Assembly (NCBI GenBank): GCA_902561795.1
Contig: CACERG010000011.1
Location: 1-58,220 of the forward strand
DNA from: an uncultured Bacteroidota bacterium
Lineage (GTDB): Bacteria; Bacteroidota; Bacteroidia; Flavobacteriales; Flavobacteriaceae
Direction: 5' to 3'
DNA length: 58,220 bases
Shown: one piece after another, positions 17,703 to 28,079 of the stretch
How positions within the stretch are numbered: the stretch's first letter is position 1
How the letters are laid out: each line of letters begins with the position of its first letter
Made by a program: the position numbers and the translations under genes
Notes under the pieces: generated by a model
The model's input: the letters and a program-made list of their open reading frames with translations, nothing else
What the model was told of the DNA's origin: nothing
The model's database searches: none

Positions 17703-18173
17703 ATGCCCGTAAAAAGTTTTCAAGGAGAAAGAGCCCAAACAAAAAGAGTCACGCCGAGTAAATTAATTATCTCAGATATAATGACAAGAAGATTGATTTT
17801 ATTTAATCCCGACCAAAGTATCCATGAAGTAATGAAAACTTTTATTAAACACAGAATCTCAGGTGGACCAGTTGTGAGTAAAGCAGGAGAACTAGTAGGA
17901 ATAATTTCTGAGGCTGATTGCATGAAAGAAATCTCTGAAAGTCGTTATTTTAATATGCCAATACTTGACAAATCAGTCGGTCATTTTATGACTCAAAAAG
18001 TTGATACAATTGAATCAAGTATGAATGTTTTCGATGCTGCGGCAAAATTCTCAAAATCAAGCAGGAGACGTTATCCGGTTCTTGAGAAAGGATCTTTAGT
18101 AGGTCAGGTTAGCAGAAAAGATATTGTCGTAGCAGCATTAAATATGAAAAGTCAAACATGGAATTCTAAGTAA
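17703..18173 (+). CDS. CBS domain-pair protein
   Basis: The 156-residue cytoplasmic protein consists of two CBS domains and little else. CBS1 runs from about 24 (ISDIMTRRLILFNPDQSI) to 80 with GGPVVSKAGELVGIISEAD, and CBS2 from about 90 (VGHFMTQKVDTIES) to 150 with RRRYPVLEKGSLVGQVSRKD. Such Bateman modules bind adenine nucleotides and usually sense energy state; a stand-alone pair must act through a partner, which cannot be named here. The N-terminal tail SFQGERAQTKR is basic and probably flexible. Its last 8 bases overlap the end of the deacetylase gene on the other strand. Confidence 0.88.
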   Translation: MPVKSFQGERAQTKRVTPSKLIISDIMTRRLILFNPDQSIHEVMKTFIKHRISGGPVVSKAGELVGIISEADCMKEISESRYFNMPILDKSVGHFMTQKVDTIESSMNVFDAAAKFSKSSRRRYPVLEKGSLVGQVSRKDIVVAALNMKSQTWNSK

Positions 18174-19077
18174 AAATTTCTTTCGCAACCCTAAATGTAT
18201 TTGCATGTGCTTCAATTATTGTCTTTATTTCGCTTGAATATCCACCACCCATACTGCATTGAACAGGAATATTATTTTCTCTACAAAAAGATAAAACAAT
18301 TTCATCTCTCTTTTTACAACCAGCAATAGTCATACTCAAACGACCTAATCTATCTGTTTTTAAAACGTCAACACCGCATAGGTAAAAAATAAAGTCAGGT
18401 TTTACTTTATCATATAGCTCAGGAAGAAGAGTTTTTATATGTTGTAAGTAAATACTGTCAGTACAGTCATCTTTTAATGGAAGATCAAAATCACTTATTT
18501 CTTTTCGAAATGGATAATTTTTCTCTCCATGAACAGAGCAAGTAAAAACATTGGCATTATTTTTAAATATAACAGCTGTTCCATTTCCTTGGTGAACATC
18601 TAAATCTAAGATTAATATTTTTTTGACCTTGTCCGAGTCTAATAAATATTGAGCTGCAATTGCTTGATCATTTAGTAAACAAAAGGCCTCTCCCCTATTT
18701 GGATAAGCATGGTGCGTTCCTCCAGCTATGTTCATAGCTATACCAAATTTTAATGCCTTTTCAGCACCATAAATCGTCCCCCCAGCAATTAAAAATTCTC
18801 TTTTGATAAGATCATTAGTTAAAGGAAAACCAATACTCCTAATTTCATTTTTTGTTAAGGATAATTTTAACAAACGGTTCACATAATTTTTTTCATGAAT
18901 CCTTAATACATGTTCTAATAAAGCTGGTTTTGGTTCAAAAAAGTCTTCAATTTTGTTAGTCCCCTCTAAAATTAATTGCTGTGGAAGTAGCTCATACTTT
19001 TCCATGGGGAATCTATGATCTTGATTCAAAGCAAGTCGAAATGAATTATGGAAAGCAATCGGTATAATGGAACTCAA
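18166..19077 (-). CDS. histone-deacetylase-family (acetoin utilisation-like) hydrolase
   Basis: The 303-residue protein has the arginase/deacetylase fold of bacterial HDAC-like enzymes. The general-base histidines are in GGTHHAYP (His122, His123). The zinc ligands are Asp160 and His162 in DLDVHQGNG and Asp237 in GVDVLKTDRLG. The glycine-rich C-terminal SMGGGYS completes the active site. Substrates in bacteria may be acetylated polyamines, lysines or small molecules, and none can be chosen here. The short length and MEKYELLPQQL near residue 25 place it with the class IV-like bacterial deacetylases. It starts 11 bases after metG ends and may be co-transcribed with it. Confidence 0.9.
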   Translation of the reverse strand: MSSIIPIAFHNSFRLALNQDHRFPMEKYELLPQQLILEGTNKIEDFFEPKPALLEHVLRIHEKNYVNRLLKLSLTKNEIRSIGFPLTNDLIKREFLIAGGTIYGAEKALKFGIAMNIAGGTHHAYPNRGEAFCLLNDQAIAAQYLLDSDKVKKILILDLDVHQGNGTAVIFKNNANVFTCSVHGEKNYPFRKEISDFDLPLKDDCTDSIYLQHIKTLLPELYDKVKPDFIFYLCGVDVLKTDRLGRLSMTIAGCKKRDEIVLSFCRENNIPVQCSMGGGYSSEIKTIIEAHANTFRVAKEIFT

Positions 19078-19088
19078 ATGGGAATTAA

Positions 19089-20780
19089 TTATATCTTTTT
19101 ATTATTAACCAATTTTAACCGTTGGTTCTCAATTTCAATATCCTCAATTTTCTTGAAAAGAAGCTTAGCTTTACTTATTTGATGACCAGATGGGATCAAA
19201 TCATTTTTCATAAACGCATCATTCCAAGATAACTTTAGTGATTCAATATTTAAAATTGAAAGTAATTTTTCATATGTGAATGGCAAAAATGGCTCGCTAA
19301 CTATAGCTAAGCAAGCTGATATTTGTAATGCTGTATAGATAATTTCAGAAACACGTTTAGGGTCTTTATCAATTAATTTCCAAGGTTCCTTTTCTGCCAG
19401 ATATTTATTTCCACTTCTAGCAATTTGCATTAGGTTTTGACTTGCCTCTCGGAACTTGTATTTTTCAATTGACGATCCGATTTTTTTTGCAATTATTCCT
19501 ATTTGATCTATTATTTTTTCATCTTCTGGTAATCGGGTTTCAATTTTAGGAATAATTCCATCATAGTATTTATTTGTTAAGACTACTACACGATTTATAA
19601 AGTTTCCATAGATTGCAACTAATTCATTATTATTTCTTGATTGAAACTCGTCCCAAGTAAAATCATTATCTTTCGTTTCAGGTGCGTTTGAAGTTAAAAC
19701 ATAACGGAGGGTATCTTGCTGATTTGGGAATTCTTCAAGATATTCGTGTAACCAAACTGCCCAATTTTTTGAAGTAGAAATTTTCTCTCCTTCTAAGTTT
19801 AAAAATTCGTTTGCAGGTACATTCTCGGGTAAAATAAAAGAGCCAGATGCATGAAGCATAATTGGAAAAATAATACAGTGAAAAACAATATTATCCTTAC
19901 CTATGAAATGTATTAATTTAGTTTCTTTATCCTTCCAGTAGGGCTCCCAATCAATTCCATTATTATTAGCCCACTCCTTAGTAGAGGATATATAACCAAT
20001 TGGAGCATCAAACCAAACGTAAAGAACTTTCCCTTCTGCTCCATCGATAGGTACAGGTATACCCCAATCCAAATCGCGGGTAACAGCTCTTGGTTTTAGT
20101 CCATTATCAATCCAGGATTTAACTTGTCCGTAAACATTTTGTTTCCAGTCGGATTTATGACCTTTAATTATCCATTCATTTATAAAATTTTCAAATTTGT
20201 CAAGTGGGAGATACCAATGTTTTGTATTACGCATTTTTGGTTTAGATCCACTCAAAGTTGATTGCGGATTTATAAGTTCATTAGCACTAAGACTACTTCC
20301 ACAACTTTCGCATTGATCACCATATGCTTCAGTATTTTGGCATATAGGACATATACCAATAACATATCTATCAGCTAAAAATTGTTTTGCTTCTGAATCA
20401 TAAAGTTGTTCAGATTCAATTTCTTGAAAAATATTTTTTTTGTTTAGATTTTTAAAAATTTCTTGAGAAGTATCATAATGAATTTTTCTTGAAGTCCGAG
20501 AATAATTGTCAAAGCTTATACCAAATGAATTAAATGAATTTCGTATTAACTCGTCGTAATAGTCAATTATCTGTTGAGGTGTTTTATTTTCCATCTTAGC
20601 CTTTAATGCAATAGCAACTCCATGTTCATCACTCCCACATATAAAAGCAACATCTTTACCTACATTTCTTAAATAACGTGCATAAATATCAGCAGGGACA
20701 TATACACCAGCAAGGTGACCAATATGAATAGGTCCGTTTGTGTAGGGTAGTGCTGCTGTAATTGTGTAGCGTTTGGACAT
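19089..20780 (-). CDS. metG: methionyl-tRNA synthetase, short form
   Basis: This enzyme charges tRNA-Met with methionine. The class I signatures are HIGH at 19-22 and KISTS (KMSKS-type) at 333-337. The zinc knuckle has four cysteines (144, 147, 157, 160), and an alpha-helical anticodon-binding domain follows with [19 protein letters not shown]. It ends at residue 563, whereas E. coli MetG has 677 residues and, as I recall, flavobacterial forms are similar because of a C-terminal tRNA-binding/dimerisation domain. That domain is missing, and the next gene begins 11 bases later, so it has not simply been frameshifted away. A TACTTTTG box (minus strand, 20800-20807) lies 20 bases before the start and may be its -7 element. 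Confidence 0.95.
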   Translation of the reverse strand: MSKRYTITAALPYTNGPIHIGHLAGVYVPADIYARYLRNVGKDVAFICGSDEHGVAIALKAKMENKTPQQIIDYYDELIRNSFNSFGISFDNYSRTSRKIHYDTSQEIFKNLNKKNIFQEIESEQLYDSEAKQFLADRYVIGICPICQNTEAYGDQCESCGSSLSANELINPQSTLSGSKPKMRNTKHWYLPLDKFENFINEWIIKGHKSDWKQNVYGQVKSWIDNGLKPRAVTRDLDWGIPVPIDGAEGKVLYVWFDAPIGYISSTKEWANNNGIDWEPYWKDKETKLIHFIGKDNIVFHCIIFPIMLHASGSFILPENVPANEFLNLEGEKISTSKNWAVWLHEYLEEFPNQQDTLRYVLTSNAPETKDNDFTWDEFQSRNNNELVAIYGNFINRVVVLTNKYYDGIIPKIETRLPEDEKIIDQIGIIAKKIGSSIEKYKFREASQNLMQIARSGNKYLAEKEPWKLIDKDPKRVSEIIYTALQISACLAIVSEPFLPFTYEKLLSILNIESLKLSWNDAFMKNDLIPSGHQISKAKLLFKKIEDIEIENQRLKLVNNKKI

Positions 20781-21000
20781 TATTTAAACTAATTTTTTTC
20801 AAAAGTAATTAAAAGAAACCCTTTTTCTTTAGTGAGCTTAAAATCATTGCAAATAAAAAGTAACTAAAAATTCAAAAAACTATTGATTAAAATTATTTTG
20901 TAATATGCTTTTATTGTGCATTTTAAATTGTATTTGTTAAATATTTAACTTTTTGTTAGAAAAAATTAATTTTGTCTAATAAACTTTAGATTTTAATCAA

Positions 21001-21660
21001 ATGAAGACAATTGCTGCTACAGTAACAGAATATATTAAAACTAAACCATATTTAGCTTCGGCACTCAATGAAGGAATTATCAATTTGACATCATTAGCCA
21101 GAAATATTCATAATGATATTGAAAACTTGATGAGGAAAAAAGTAAATCAAGGAGCTATAGTTATGTCATTAAAAAGAGTTTCTGATGATGCGGCGTTTTC
21201 TGTCACAAAAAAAATTAGTAGAGTTTTAAAAAATATTGGAGATATAACTGTTCGCTCTTATTTAGTGGATTATGGTTTTTTACTCTCAGAAACTTTATTG
21301 CTTACACAAGCAAACCTTCTAAAAGAAATAGAAAACAAAAAAAACATTTTTTACACATCTTCTAGAGGGGTTTCTGAATCAAATATAGTTGTTAGTCAAA
21401 ATATTATTTCATTAGTTGACGATCTTTTTAAAAACGAAGTATGCCATTCAAAAGTGGAAAATTTGTCATCTATTACTATTAAACTTCCAGTTGATAATGT
21501 AAAAATTCCTGGGATTTATTATTTTATTTTCCAAAGATTATCATGGGAGGGGGTTAACATTAGGGAAGTAATATCTACTTCAAATGAATTTACAATTTTA
21601 ATGAATGAGGATGATGTAGATATTGCATTTAAAGTGATTAAAAATTTAAAAAAACTTTAG
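21001..21660 (+). CDS. ACT-domain protein often labelled 'aspartate kinase' (no kinase domain)
   Basis: The 219-residue protein has an N-terminal helical, winged-helix-like part (VTEYIKTKPYLASALNEGI; QGAIVMSLKRVSDD). Its C-terminal part resembles an ACT domain (IKLPVDNVKIPGIYYFIFQR, then EGVNIREVISTSNEFTILM). Close relatives in flavobacteria are, to my recollection, labelled aspartate kinase. No kinase domain or ATP site is present, so that name should not be taken literally. ACT domains bind amino acids, and the winged-helix-like half suggests a small regulator; this is inference. A 220-base upstream gap separates it from metG. Its stop codon shares TTAG with the mfd stop. Confidence 0.7.
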   Translation: MKTIAATVTEYIKTKPYLASALNEGIINLTSLARNIHNDIENLMRKKVNQGAIVMSLKRVSDDAAFSVTKKISRVLKNIGDITVRSYLVDYGFLLSETLLLTQANLLKEIENKKNIFYTSSRGVSESNIVVSQNIISLVDDLFKNEVCHSKVENLSSITIKLPVDNVKIPGIYYFIFQRLSWEGVNIREVISTSNEFTILMNEDDVDIAFKVIKNLKKL

Positions 21661-24600
21661 CTTTCCTTCAATAAATTTTGCAGTAAAATAGTTATTGCTT
21701 TTATATTTTTTACCTCGCTTATTGAGAGTATTAGTTTTATACCACCAGATGTTTTTTTCTGTTTTATTTCAATCCTACCAGATCCTTTTTTAATTTGATT
21801 TATCAAATAGTCAAAATTTTGACTATTATAAAATTTATTTTTTTGATCTGCTATTAAATAGCAAAGACATATTCCTTTTTTTAGTACAATTCTTTCTATA
21901 CCAAGCTTGGATGCTACTCGTTTTAATCGAACAGTTTCTAACAACTCTTTTGTTTCGCTTGGAAGGGGACCAAATCGATCTTTAAGTTTATTTTTAAAAT
22001 CTTCTAAGGCACTATCATTATTAATTTTACTTAATTCTTGGTAAAGAGCTAATCGCTCTCTAACAATATTAATATAATAGTCAGGAATGTAAATTGCTAG
22101 ATCAGTATCAATTTGAATTTCATCAACATATTGGCCAATATTATCATTTACATCATTTGAATAAACAGAATTAAATTCATTCTCTTTTAATTCTTCAATT
22201 GCTTGTTGTAAGATTTTCTGATAAGTATCAAACCCCATCTCATTGATGAAACCACTTTGTTCACCTCCCAATAGATCTCCAGCTCCCCTAATTTCTAAAT
22301 CTTTCAAAGCAATTTGCATACCAGAACCAAGGTTTGAAAATTGTTCTACAGTTTTAATTCTTTTTTGTGAGTCTGAGCTAATAGTTGATAATGGAGGGGT
22401 TATGAAATAACAAAAGGCTTTTTTGTTGCTTCTGCCGACTCTCCCCCTCATTTGGTGCAAATCACTTAGTCCAAAATTATGTGCATTATTTATAAACATT
22501 GTATTTGCATTTGGTACATCTAATCCATTTTCAATTATGGTTGTAGCAACAAGGATATCGTAATTACCATTCATAAAGTTTAATAATACTTGTTCTAATT
22601 TTCTACCTTCCATTCTACCGTGACCAACTGCAATTCTTGCGTCCGGAACGAGACGTTGAAGAAAGCTTGAAATTTCCATAATGTTTTCAACTCGATTATG
22701 AATAAAAAATACTTGCCCCTTTCTTTGAAGCTCATAAAAAATACCATCTTTTATTAAATTCGAATTAAATCGAATAACCTCACTTTCTATGGGATATCGG
22801 TTTGGTGGAGCTGTATTAATAACAGACAAATCACGCGCTGACATTAAACTAAACTGAAGTGTTCTAGGAATTGGTGTAGCTGTCAAAGTTAACACATCAA
22901 TATTTTCTTTTATTGATCTTATTTTTTCTTTAACCGAAACTCCAAATTTCTGTTCCTCATCTACAATTAAGAGGCCCAAATCCTTAAATAAAATTTTCGT
23001 ATTTACCAATTGATGAGTTCCAATCAAAATGTCAATTTTCCCTAAACTCAAATCACTTAAAATTTTGGTTTTATCTTTTGTTGACCGAAAACGATTTAGA
23101 TAGTCTACTTTAACCGGAAATTCCTCTAATCTTTTTGAAAATGTTTTAAAATGTTGAAAGGCTAATATAGTTGTAGGAACCAATACTACAACTTGTTTGC
23201 TATTGTCTACAGCTTTAAAAGCAGCTCTTATAGCAACTTCCGTTTTCCCAAACCCTACATCTCCACATACGAGGCGATCCATAGGGATATTTAATTCCAT
23301 ATCCTTTTTTATGGCTTTTGTAGCTTTTTCCTGGTCAGGTGTATCTTCAAATAAAAAAGAGGATTCCAATTCCCATTGTAAATAGCTGTCTGGATTAAAC
23401 GCAAAACCGATTTTTTGTTTCCTTTTAGCGTATAGTTCAATAAGATCAAATGCAATTTCTTTTACTCTTTTCTTTGTTTTTTGTTTTAACGCTTTCCATG
23501 CCTTAGATCCAAGCTTATAAATTTTTGGTACTTTACCATCTTTTCCTGCATATCGGCTTATTTTGTGAAGAGAGTGAACACTTAAATAAAGAACATCTCT
23601 ATCTGCATAAATCAGTTTGATAGACTCTTGTAATTTTCCCTCTACCTCTATATATTGCAAGCCACCAAAAGTTCCAATCCCGTGATCTATGTGAGTCACA
23701 TAATCACCAACATCCATCTGTGTTAACTCTTTAAGGCTCAAAGTATCTTTTTTCCTAAGATCAGATTTAAGTCTATATTTATGATAGCGCTCAAAAATTT
23801 GGTGATCAGTGAAACAAGACCACTTGGCCTCTAAATCTTCGAACCCTTCAAAAATTGCATTTACGCTTATATTATAATGAACTGTTTTTTTCATTTCTTC
23901 AAAAATGTCACGAAATCTTTTTGCTTGATTTTCATTGCTACAAAAAATGGTATTAGCGTAACTTCTTTTTTTATTTTCATTTAAGTGATTAACCAATAAA
24001 TCAAATTTTTTGTTGAATGAGGGTTGTGGTGATTGTTTAATAAAAATCTGTTTGTATGCTTTTAGCTTATCTGTTTTTTCGAGAACTATAATTGATTTTT
24101 TTTGACAACTTTTTATCCAATCAGTAGAATTAGCAAATAAATTTTCGGGGAGATATTGTTTATTTGTCTTAATCTTATCGTAAACACTGTTTGCATTTTT
24201 AAACATTTTATCTAATCCAGACATTATCTTATCAAAATCCGAATAAATAAAGCAAGTATTATCACTGAAAAAAGAAGTAAAAATTTTACGTTCGGCGGTA
24301 TTATGATGGTCTGAAATATTTGGAATTAACTCAACTTCTTCAAAATTTGAGATCGATCTTTGAGAGACAACGTCAAAACAGGATAAACGTTCTATTGTTT
24401 GATCAAAAAACTCAATTCTATAAGGATGTTGGTAAGCAAAAGAAAAAACATCAATTATTCCTCCTCGCACAGCAAATTCCCCAGGGCTACTTACAAAATC
24501 TACACGATCAAATCCCATTTCAAAAAGACGTTCATTAAGAATACCAAATGAGAAATTGTTATTTTTTTTGAGTCTTAAAGAAATTTTTTTTAGGTTCTTT

Positions 24601-25010
24601 TGTGAAATAATCTTCTCAAAAATGGCTTGGGTGTAGGTTACAATTATTCTTGCTTTATTTGAACTATTAAGTTTCTTTAAGGCTTCAGACCTTACCAGTA
24701 TCTTTGAATTGTCAGTTGTTTCAGGTGCATAGGGCTGTCTAAAGCTTGAAGGGAAATAATTAACATTAGAGGGGCCAACTAGATATTCAAAATCATTTAA
24801 AAAGTAAGCAGCCTTTTCTGCACTATCATGAATAAATAAAATAGATTGATTTAAATTTTTGAAAGCTGCTGCTATTCTAAATGATAATCCTGATCCAACT
24901 AGTCCTTTAATATGGGTACAACGATTTGCTGAAAAAGCTAATTTCAGTTCCTCCTGTGAATTTAAGTTATCAAACTTATCTAGCAATGAATTAATTATTT
25001 TTTTTACCAA
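21657..25010 (-). CDS. mfd: transcription-repair coupling factor Mfd
   Basis: This 1117-residue DNA translocase removes RNA polymerase stalled at lesions and recruits UvrA. The order is the UvrB-like N-terminal module (VKGLVGSGLSFRIAAA near 35), the RNA-polymerase-interacting CarD-like domain at about 430-490 (MDVGDYVTHIDHGIG), the RecG-like helicase with Walker A CGDVGFGKTEVA near 585 and DEEQ near 685, and a C-terminal TRCF domain. It starts 22 bases after pdeM on the same strand, so it may share the transcript of the ligase-associated cluster. Its length is normal for the family. The stop overlaps that of the ACT-domain gene. Confidence 0.97.
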   Translation of the reverse strand: MVKKIINSLLDKFDNLNSQEELKLAFSANRCTHIKGLVGSGLSFRIAAAFKNLNQSILFIHDSAEKAAYFLNDFEYLVGPSNVNYFPSSFRQPYAPETTDNSKILVRSEALKKLNSSNKARIIVTYTQAIFEKIISQKNLKKISLRLKKNNNFSFGILNERLFEMGFDRVDFVSSPGEFAVRGGIIDVFSFAYQHPYRIEFFDQTIERLSCFDVVSQRSISNFEEVELIPNISDHHNTAERKIFTSFFSDNTCFIYSDFDKIMSGLDKMFKNANSVYDKIKTNKQYLPENLFANSTDWIKSCQKKSIIVLEKTDKLKAYKQIFIKQSPQPSFNKKFDLLVNHLNENKKRSYANTIFCSNENQAKRFRDIFEEMKKTVHYNISVNAIFEGFEDLEAKWSCFTDHQIFERYHKYRLKSDLRKKDTLSLKELTQMDVGDYVTHIDHGIGTFGGLQYIEVEGKLQESIKLIYADRDVLYLSVHSLHKISRYAGKDGKVPKIYKLGSKAWKALKQKTKKRVKEIAFDLIELYAKRKQKIGFAFNPDSYLQWELESSFLFEDTPDQEKATKAIKKDMELNIPMDRLVCGDVGFGKTEVAIRAAFKAVDNSKQVVVLVPTTILAFQHFKTFSKRLEEFPVKVDYLNRFRSTKDKTKILSDLSLGKIDILIGTHQLVNTKILFKDLGLLIVDEEQKFGVSVKEKIRSIKENIDVLTLTATPIPRTLQFSLMSARDLSVINTAPPNRYPIESEVIRFNSNLIKDGIFYELQRKGQVFFIHNRVENIMEISSFLQRLVPDARIAVGHGRMEGRKLEQVLLNFMNGNYDILVATTIIENGLDVPNANTMFINNAHNFGLSDLHQMRGRVGRSNKKAFCYFITPPLSTISSDSQKRIKTVEQFSNLGSGMQIALKDLEIRGAGDLLGGEQSGFINEMGFDTYQKILQQAIEELKENEFNSVYSNDVNDNIGQYVDEIQIDTDLAIYIPDYYINIVRERLALYQELSKINNDSALEDFKNKLKDRFGPLPSETKELLETVRLKRVASKLGIERIVLKKGICLCYLIADQKNKFYNSQNFDYLINQIKKGSGRIEIKQKKTSGGIKLILSISEVKNIKAITILLQNLLKES

Positions 25011-25032
25011 AGATAATTTCTTAGATTTTTAG

Positions 25033-25665
25033 TCAAGACATTTCCATTACTTCTTTTCCTGTTGTTATATAAACTTTGACGCCTTTAGTTGGTGACAATA
25101 TATGTAGACCTGTAAATCCTCCAAAAGCCGGGAGTATTAACTGATCTTTTGATTTAAAAAAACACGGCATTTTCATTTGCTGCAAACCAGACCCTTTGAT
25201 TTTTACACCTGGGTGGATGTGTCCACAAAAAACAAAATAATCTTTCTTGTGAATGGGGAGGTGAGTAAAATAAAATTTGTCTTCAATTAAATTTTCTAAA
25301 ATTTTTACGTTTATTGAATTGTATACAAGTTTAGGGATAATATCATGGTTACCTTCAATTAAAATTATTTCAAGATTTTGTTTTTTAACCCATGATTCGA
25401 ATAAGTACCATTCGTTGTTTTGCTCACTATGGAAAAGATCTCCCAAAAAAATGATTCGTGTGGGAGTAAAATCATCTAAGAGTTTTGTAATCTTTTCGTA
25501 AAACAGTCCCTCTGCTTTTCTTGGTACAGCAATCCCATTTTTTCTAAAATGAGCAACTTTACCTAGGTGAACATCAGCTAAAAAAAGAGTTTTTTTCTCC
25601 AACCAAAAAATTGCCCCACTTGGGTGTAGAATGAAATTATGGTTATTAATTTCAATTAAACTCAT
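25033..25665 (-). CDS. pdeM: ligase-associated DNA damage response endonuclease PdeM
   Basis: The 210-residue protein is a calcineurin-like metallophosphoesterase of the type found with the ligase cluster. Metal ligands are visible in LADVHLGK (Asp31, His33), GDLFHSE (Asp76), EGNHD (Asn106, His107) and CGHIHPG (His149, His151). Members are proposed to process DNA ends or phosphodiesters during repair. Its start overlaps the stop of the helicase gene by 4 bases, which points to coupled translation. The C-terminal MKMPCFFK and LPAFGGFTG are typical of the group. Confidence 0.93.
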   Translation of the reverse strand: MSLIEINNHNFILHPSGAIFWLEKKTLFLADVHLGKVAHFRKNGIAVPRKAEGLFYEKITKLLDDFTPTRIIFLGDLFHSEQNNEWYLFESWVKKQNLEIILIEGNHDIIPKLVYNSINVKILENLIEDKFYFTHLPIHKKDYFVFCGHIHPGVKIKGSGLQQMKMPCFFKSKDQLILPAFGGFTGLHILSPTKGVKVYITTGKEVMEMS

Positions 25666-28079
25666 GTTTTACCTTTTTCGAGTTGGAGAGACATTTTTCT
25701 AATACGATCTTCTACACTTTCAGAAGAAAGATTTGTTCTTATTCGATCTGTAATTATAGGAAAGGAAAATGGTGTAGGTTGACTGCAATAACACCAAACT
25801 ATCGATTGATTTTCAATATTTTCAAACACCTTTGTGATTCGGCCACTTTCAATACCATGTTCAAAAGTTTCCTCAATAGCTTGTTGGTACAATAAATTGT
25901 CAGGTTCGTAATCTTTAAAAACATTATAAAAAAGTTGAGAACCACTCTGTAGATGTTTACTTTTTGTGGGTTTATCAGGAAAACCTTGAAATACTAACCC
26001 AGAAATTACAGCTATATCCCTAAAGCGACGTCTAGACATCTCGGATATGTTTATACTCATCTCAATATCTTCGTTTAAATGGTTTTTTGTTAGTAAATTA
26101 TTATCTAGAAAGTCCTCTTTTGAAAAAGATTGATCTGACAAAAGCTCAAATCCATAATCATTAAATGACATGCTAAAACTAATTGGTTTTAAAAGACTAA
26201 TTCGGTATGCTAAGAGGCTTGCCATCACTTCATGAATAGCATATCCCTCAAATGGATAGAATATTGTATGAAACCCTTCTCTAGTTTCAAAGCGCTCAAT
26301 TAAGAATTCATTAGATTTTGGTATAATTGATTCCTTTTTTTGTTGATCAAAAATGGGAGTTAATGCCCTAAATTCGGGACTATTTTTATTCGTTTCTTCG
26401 TAAAGTGCATTTTTGAGTAAATTACTAAGATGTGCACTGAAGCTCATTCGTCCTCCCATCCAAGAAGGAATTCTCGTTTTTTTAGATTTGGATTTACGTA
26501 CAATCACTTCCATGTTATGGATTCTAATTAATTCTAAGTTTCGACCGGAGAAAGTAAATATATCTCCGGGGATTAATTTCGATATAAACCATTCTTCAAC
26601 AGATCCTAAATAACCTCCTTTTTGATATCTAACTTTCAATGTAGCATCACCCACTATCGTTCCAATAGAAAGACGATGACGCATTATTATACCCTTATTT
26701 ATTACTTTATACATTCCATTTTCCAGAATTGTTATTTTTTTATATTCGTCATAATATTCTAAGCTCTGACTTCCTTTAACTAAAAAATTTAGTATCCACT
26801 GCCATTGTTCTTTTTTAATAGTTTGAAAACAAAATGTTTTTTGAATTACAGGGAACAAGTCCTTTTGATTAAAACCACTTCCAACAGCAAGTGTCATCAA
26901 AAATTGAAAAAGCACGTCATAACTATTAAGATAGGGGAGTCGATCTTCTATTTTATGTTTTTCGATTCCTCTCTGTAGGGCTAACGACTCAATTAGCTCC
27001 ATAGCATGAGTTGGAAGGAAATAAATTTTGCTTTTTGCTTTTGGTTGGTGTCCACTTCTACCTGCTCTCTGAATAAATCGACCTACACCTTTTGGACTTC
27101 CTATTTGTATGCAATTTTCTACTGGTGAAAAATCAACACCTAAATCTAAACTCGAAGTGCAAACTACTACTTTAAGATTTTCTTTTCTAAGGGCGTCTTC
27201 TACCCATAATCGAATTTTTTTATCAATGCTGCCATGATGCATTGCAATATCTCCAGCAAGCTCTGGGTTTCCATCTAGAAGATGATGATACCATATTTCA
27301 CATTGAGCGCGTGTATTAGTAAAGATTAATGTAGTTTTATTTTTTTTAACTATTTCAAGTACATGAGATAAAAGATGAATTCCTAGGTGACCACGCCAAG
27401 GGAATCTTTCCATATTTTTTGGTAAAATTGATTCAACCTCTATTTTTTTTTTGATTTCTGCATTTACTGTTACAAAAGATTTTGAAGATCCCAATAAAAT
27501 TTTGCTAGCTAAATCTTTATTTCCAATTGTGGCGGATATACCCCAAACTCTAAGATTAGGAAGAAAATAATTTAAGTATGCAATAGCTAATTCAATTTGA
27601 ACACCTCTTTTTGTTCCCAAAAGCTCGTGCCATTCGTCTATTACAATTACTTTCAGACTCTGGAGTGTTTTTTGATGGTCTTTAGTGCTTAACAAAAGAT
27701 GCAAACTCTCAGGTGTTGTAACAAGACCAAAAGAGGGTTTTCGTTTTTGATTTCCTCTTTCTTTTTGTGATGTGTCTCCTGTGCGTAGTGTAATTTTTAA
27801 ATCAGGGTTTAAATCATTAGTCATTATTTGTATTGCTTTTTGAATTTCTACAGCTAAAGCACGTAAGGGAGTTATCCATATTGCTTGGATACCTGTTTTA
27901 TGTTTTTTCATTTTTAATGATTCTTCGATAATACCTCCCCATATTGCATAGGTTTTTCCGCTTCCAGTCGGAGCATGAAGAATTCCATTTTTTCCCTCAG
28001 AGTAAGCTTTCCAACATTCTTTTTGGAATTTTTGTGCATTCCAACCCCTCTTTTTAAACCACTTTAATACTTTGTTCAC
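25662..28079 (-). CDS. ligase-associated DEXH-box helicase (Lhr-like)
   Basis: The 805-residue superfamily 2 helicase has Walker A APTGSGKT at 36-43, a DEWH box at 148-151, the SAT-like motif GISATIG, and motif VI QRAGRSGHQ. Its C-terminal half (Lhr-core winged helix and beta-sheet region, for example EEWFISKLIPGD) follows Lhr. Lhr-family enzymes move 3' to 5' on single strands and unwind DNA-DNA and RNA-DNA duplexes. It sits between the ligase and pdeM with 4-base overlaps on both sides, the standard order of the ligase-associated cluster. Confidence 0.95.
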   Translation of the reverse strand: MNKVLKWFKKRGWNAQKFQKECWKAYSEGKNGILHAPTGSGKTYAIWGGIIEESLKMKKHKTGIQAIWITPLRALAVEIQKAIQIMTNDLNPDLKITLRTGDTSQKERGNQKRKPSFGLVTTPESLHLLLSTKDHQKTLQSLKVIVIDEWHELLGTKRGVQIELAIAYLNYFLPNLRVWGISATIGNKDLASKILLGSSKSFVTVNAEIKKKIEVESILPKNMERFPWRGHLGIHLLSHVLEIVKKNKTTLIFTNTRAQCEIWYHHLLDGNPELAGDIAMHHGSIDKKIRLWVEDALRKENLKVVVCTSSLDLGVDFSPVENCIQIGSPKGVGRFIQRAGRSGHQPKAKSKIYFLPTHAMELIESLALQRGIEKHKIEDRLPYLNSYDVLFQFLMTLAVGSGFNQKDLFPVIQKTFCFQTIKKEQWQWILNFLVKGSQSLEYYDEYKKITILENGMYKVINKGIIMRHRLSIGTIVGDATLKVRYQKGGYLGSVEEWFISKLIPGDIFTFSGRNLELIRIHNMEVIVRKSKSKKTRIPSWMGGRMSFSAHLSNLLKNALYEETNKNSPEFRALTPIFDQQKKESIIPKSNEFLIERFETREGFHTIFYPFEGYAIHEVMASLLAYRISLLKPISFSMSFNDYGFELLSDQSFSKEDFLDNNLLTKNHLNEDIEMSINISEMSRRRFRDIAVISGLVFQGFPDKPTKSKHLQSGSQLFYNVFKDYEPDNLLYQQAIEETFEHGIESGRITKVFENIENQSIVWCYCSQPTPFSFPIITDRIRTNLSSESVEDRIRKMSLQLEKGKT

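Noticed and set aside
21001-21660. Aspartate kinase
   Set aside because: No kinase domain, lysine-binding or ATP motifs; only an ACT-like region remains.
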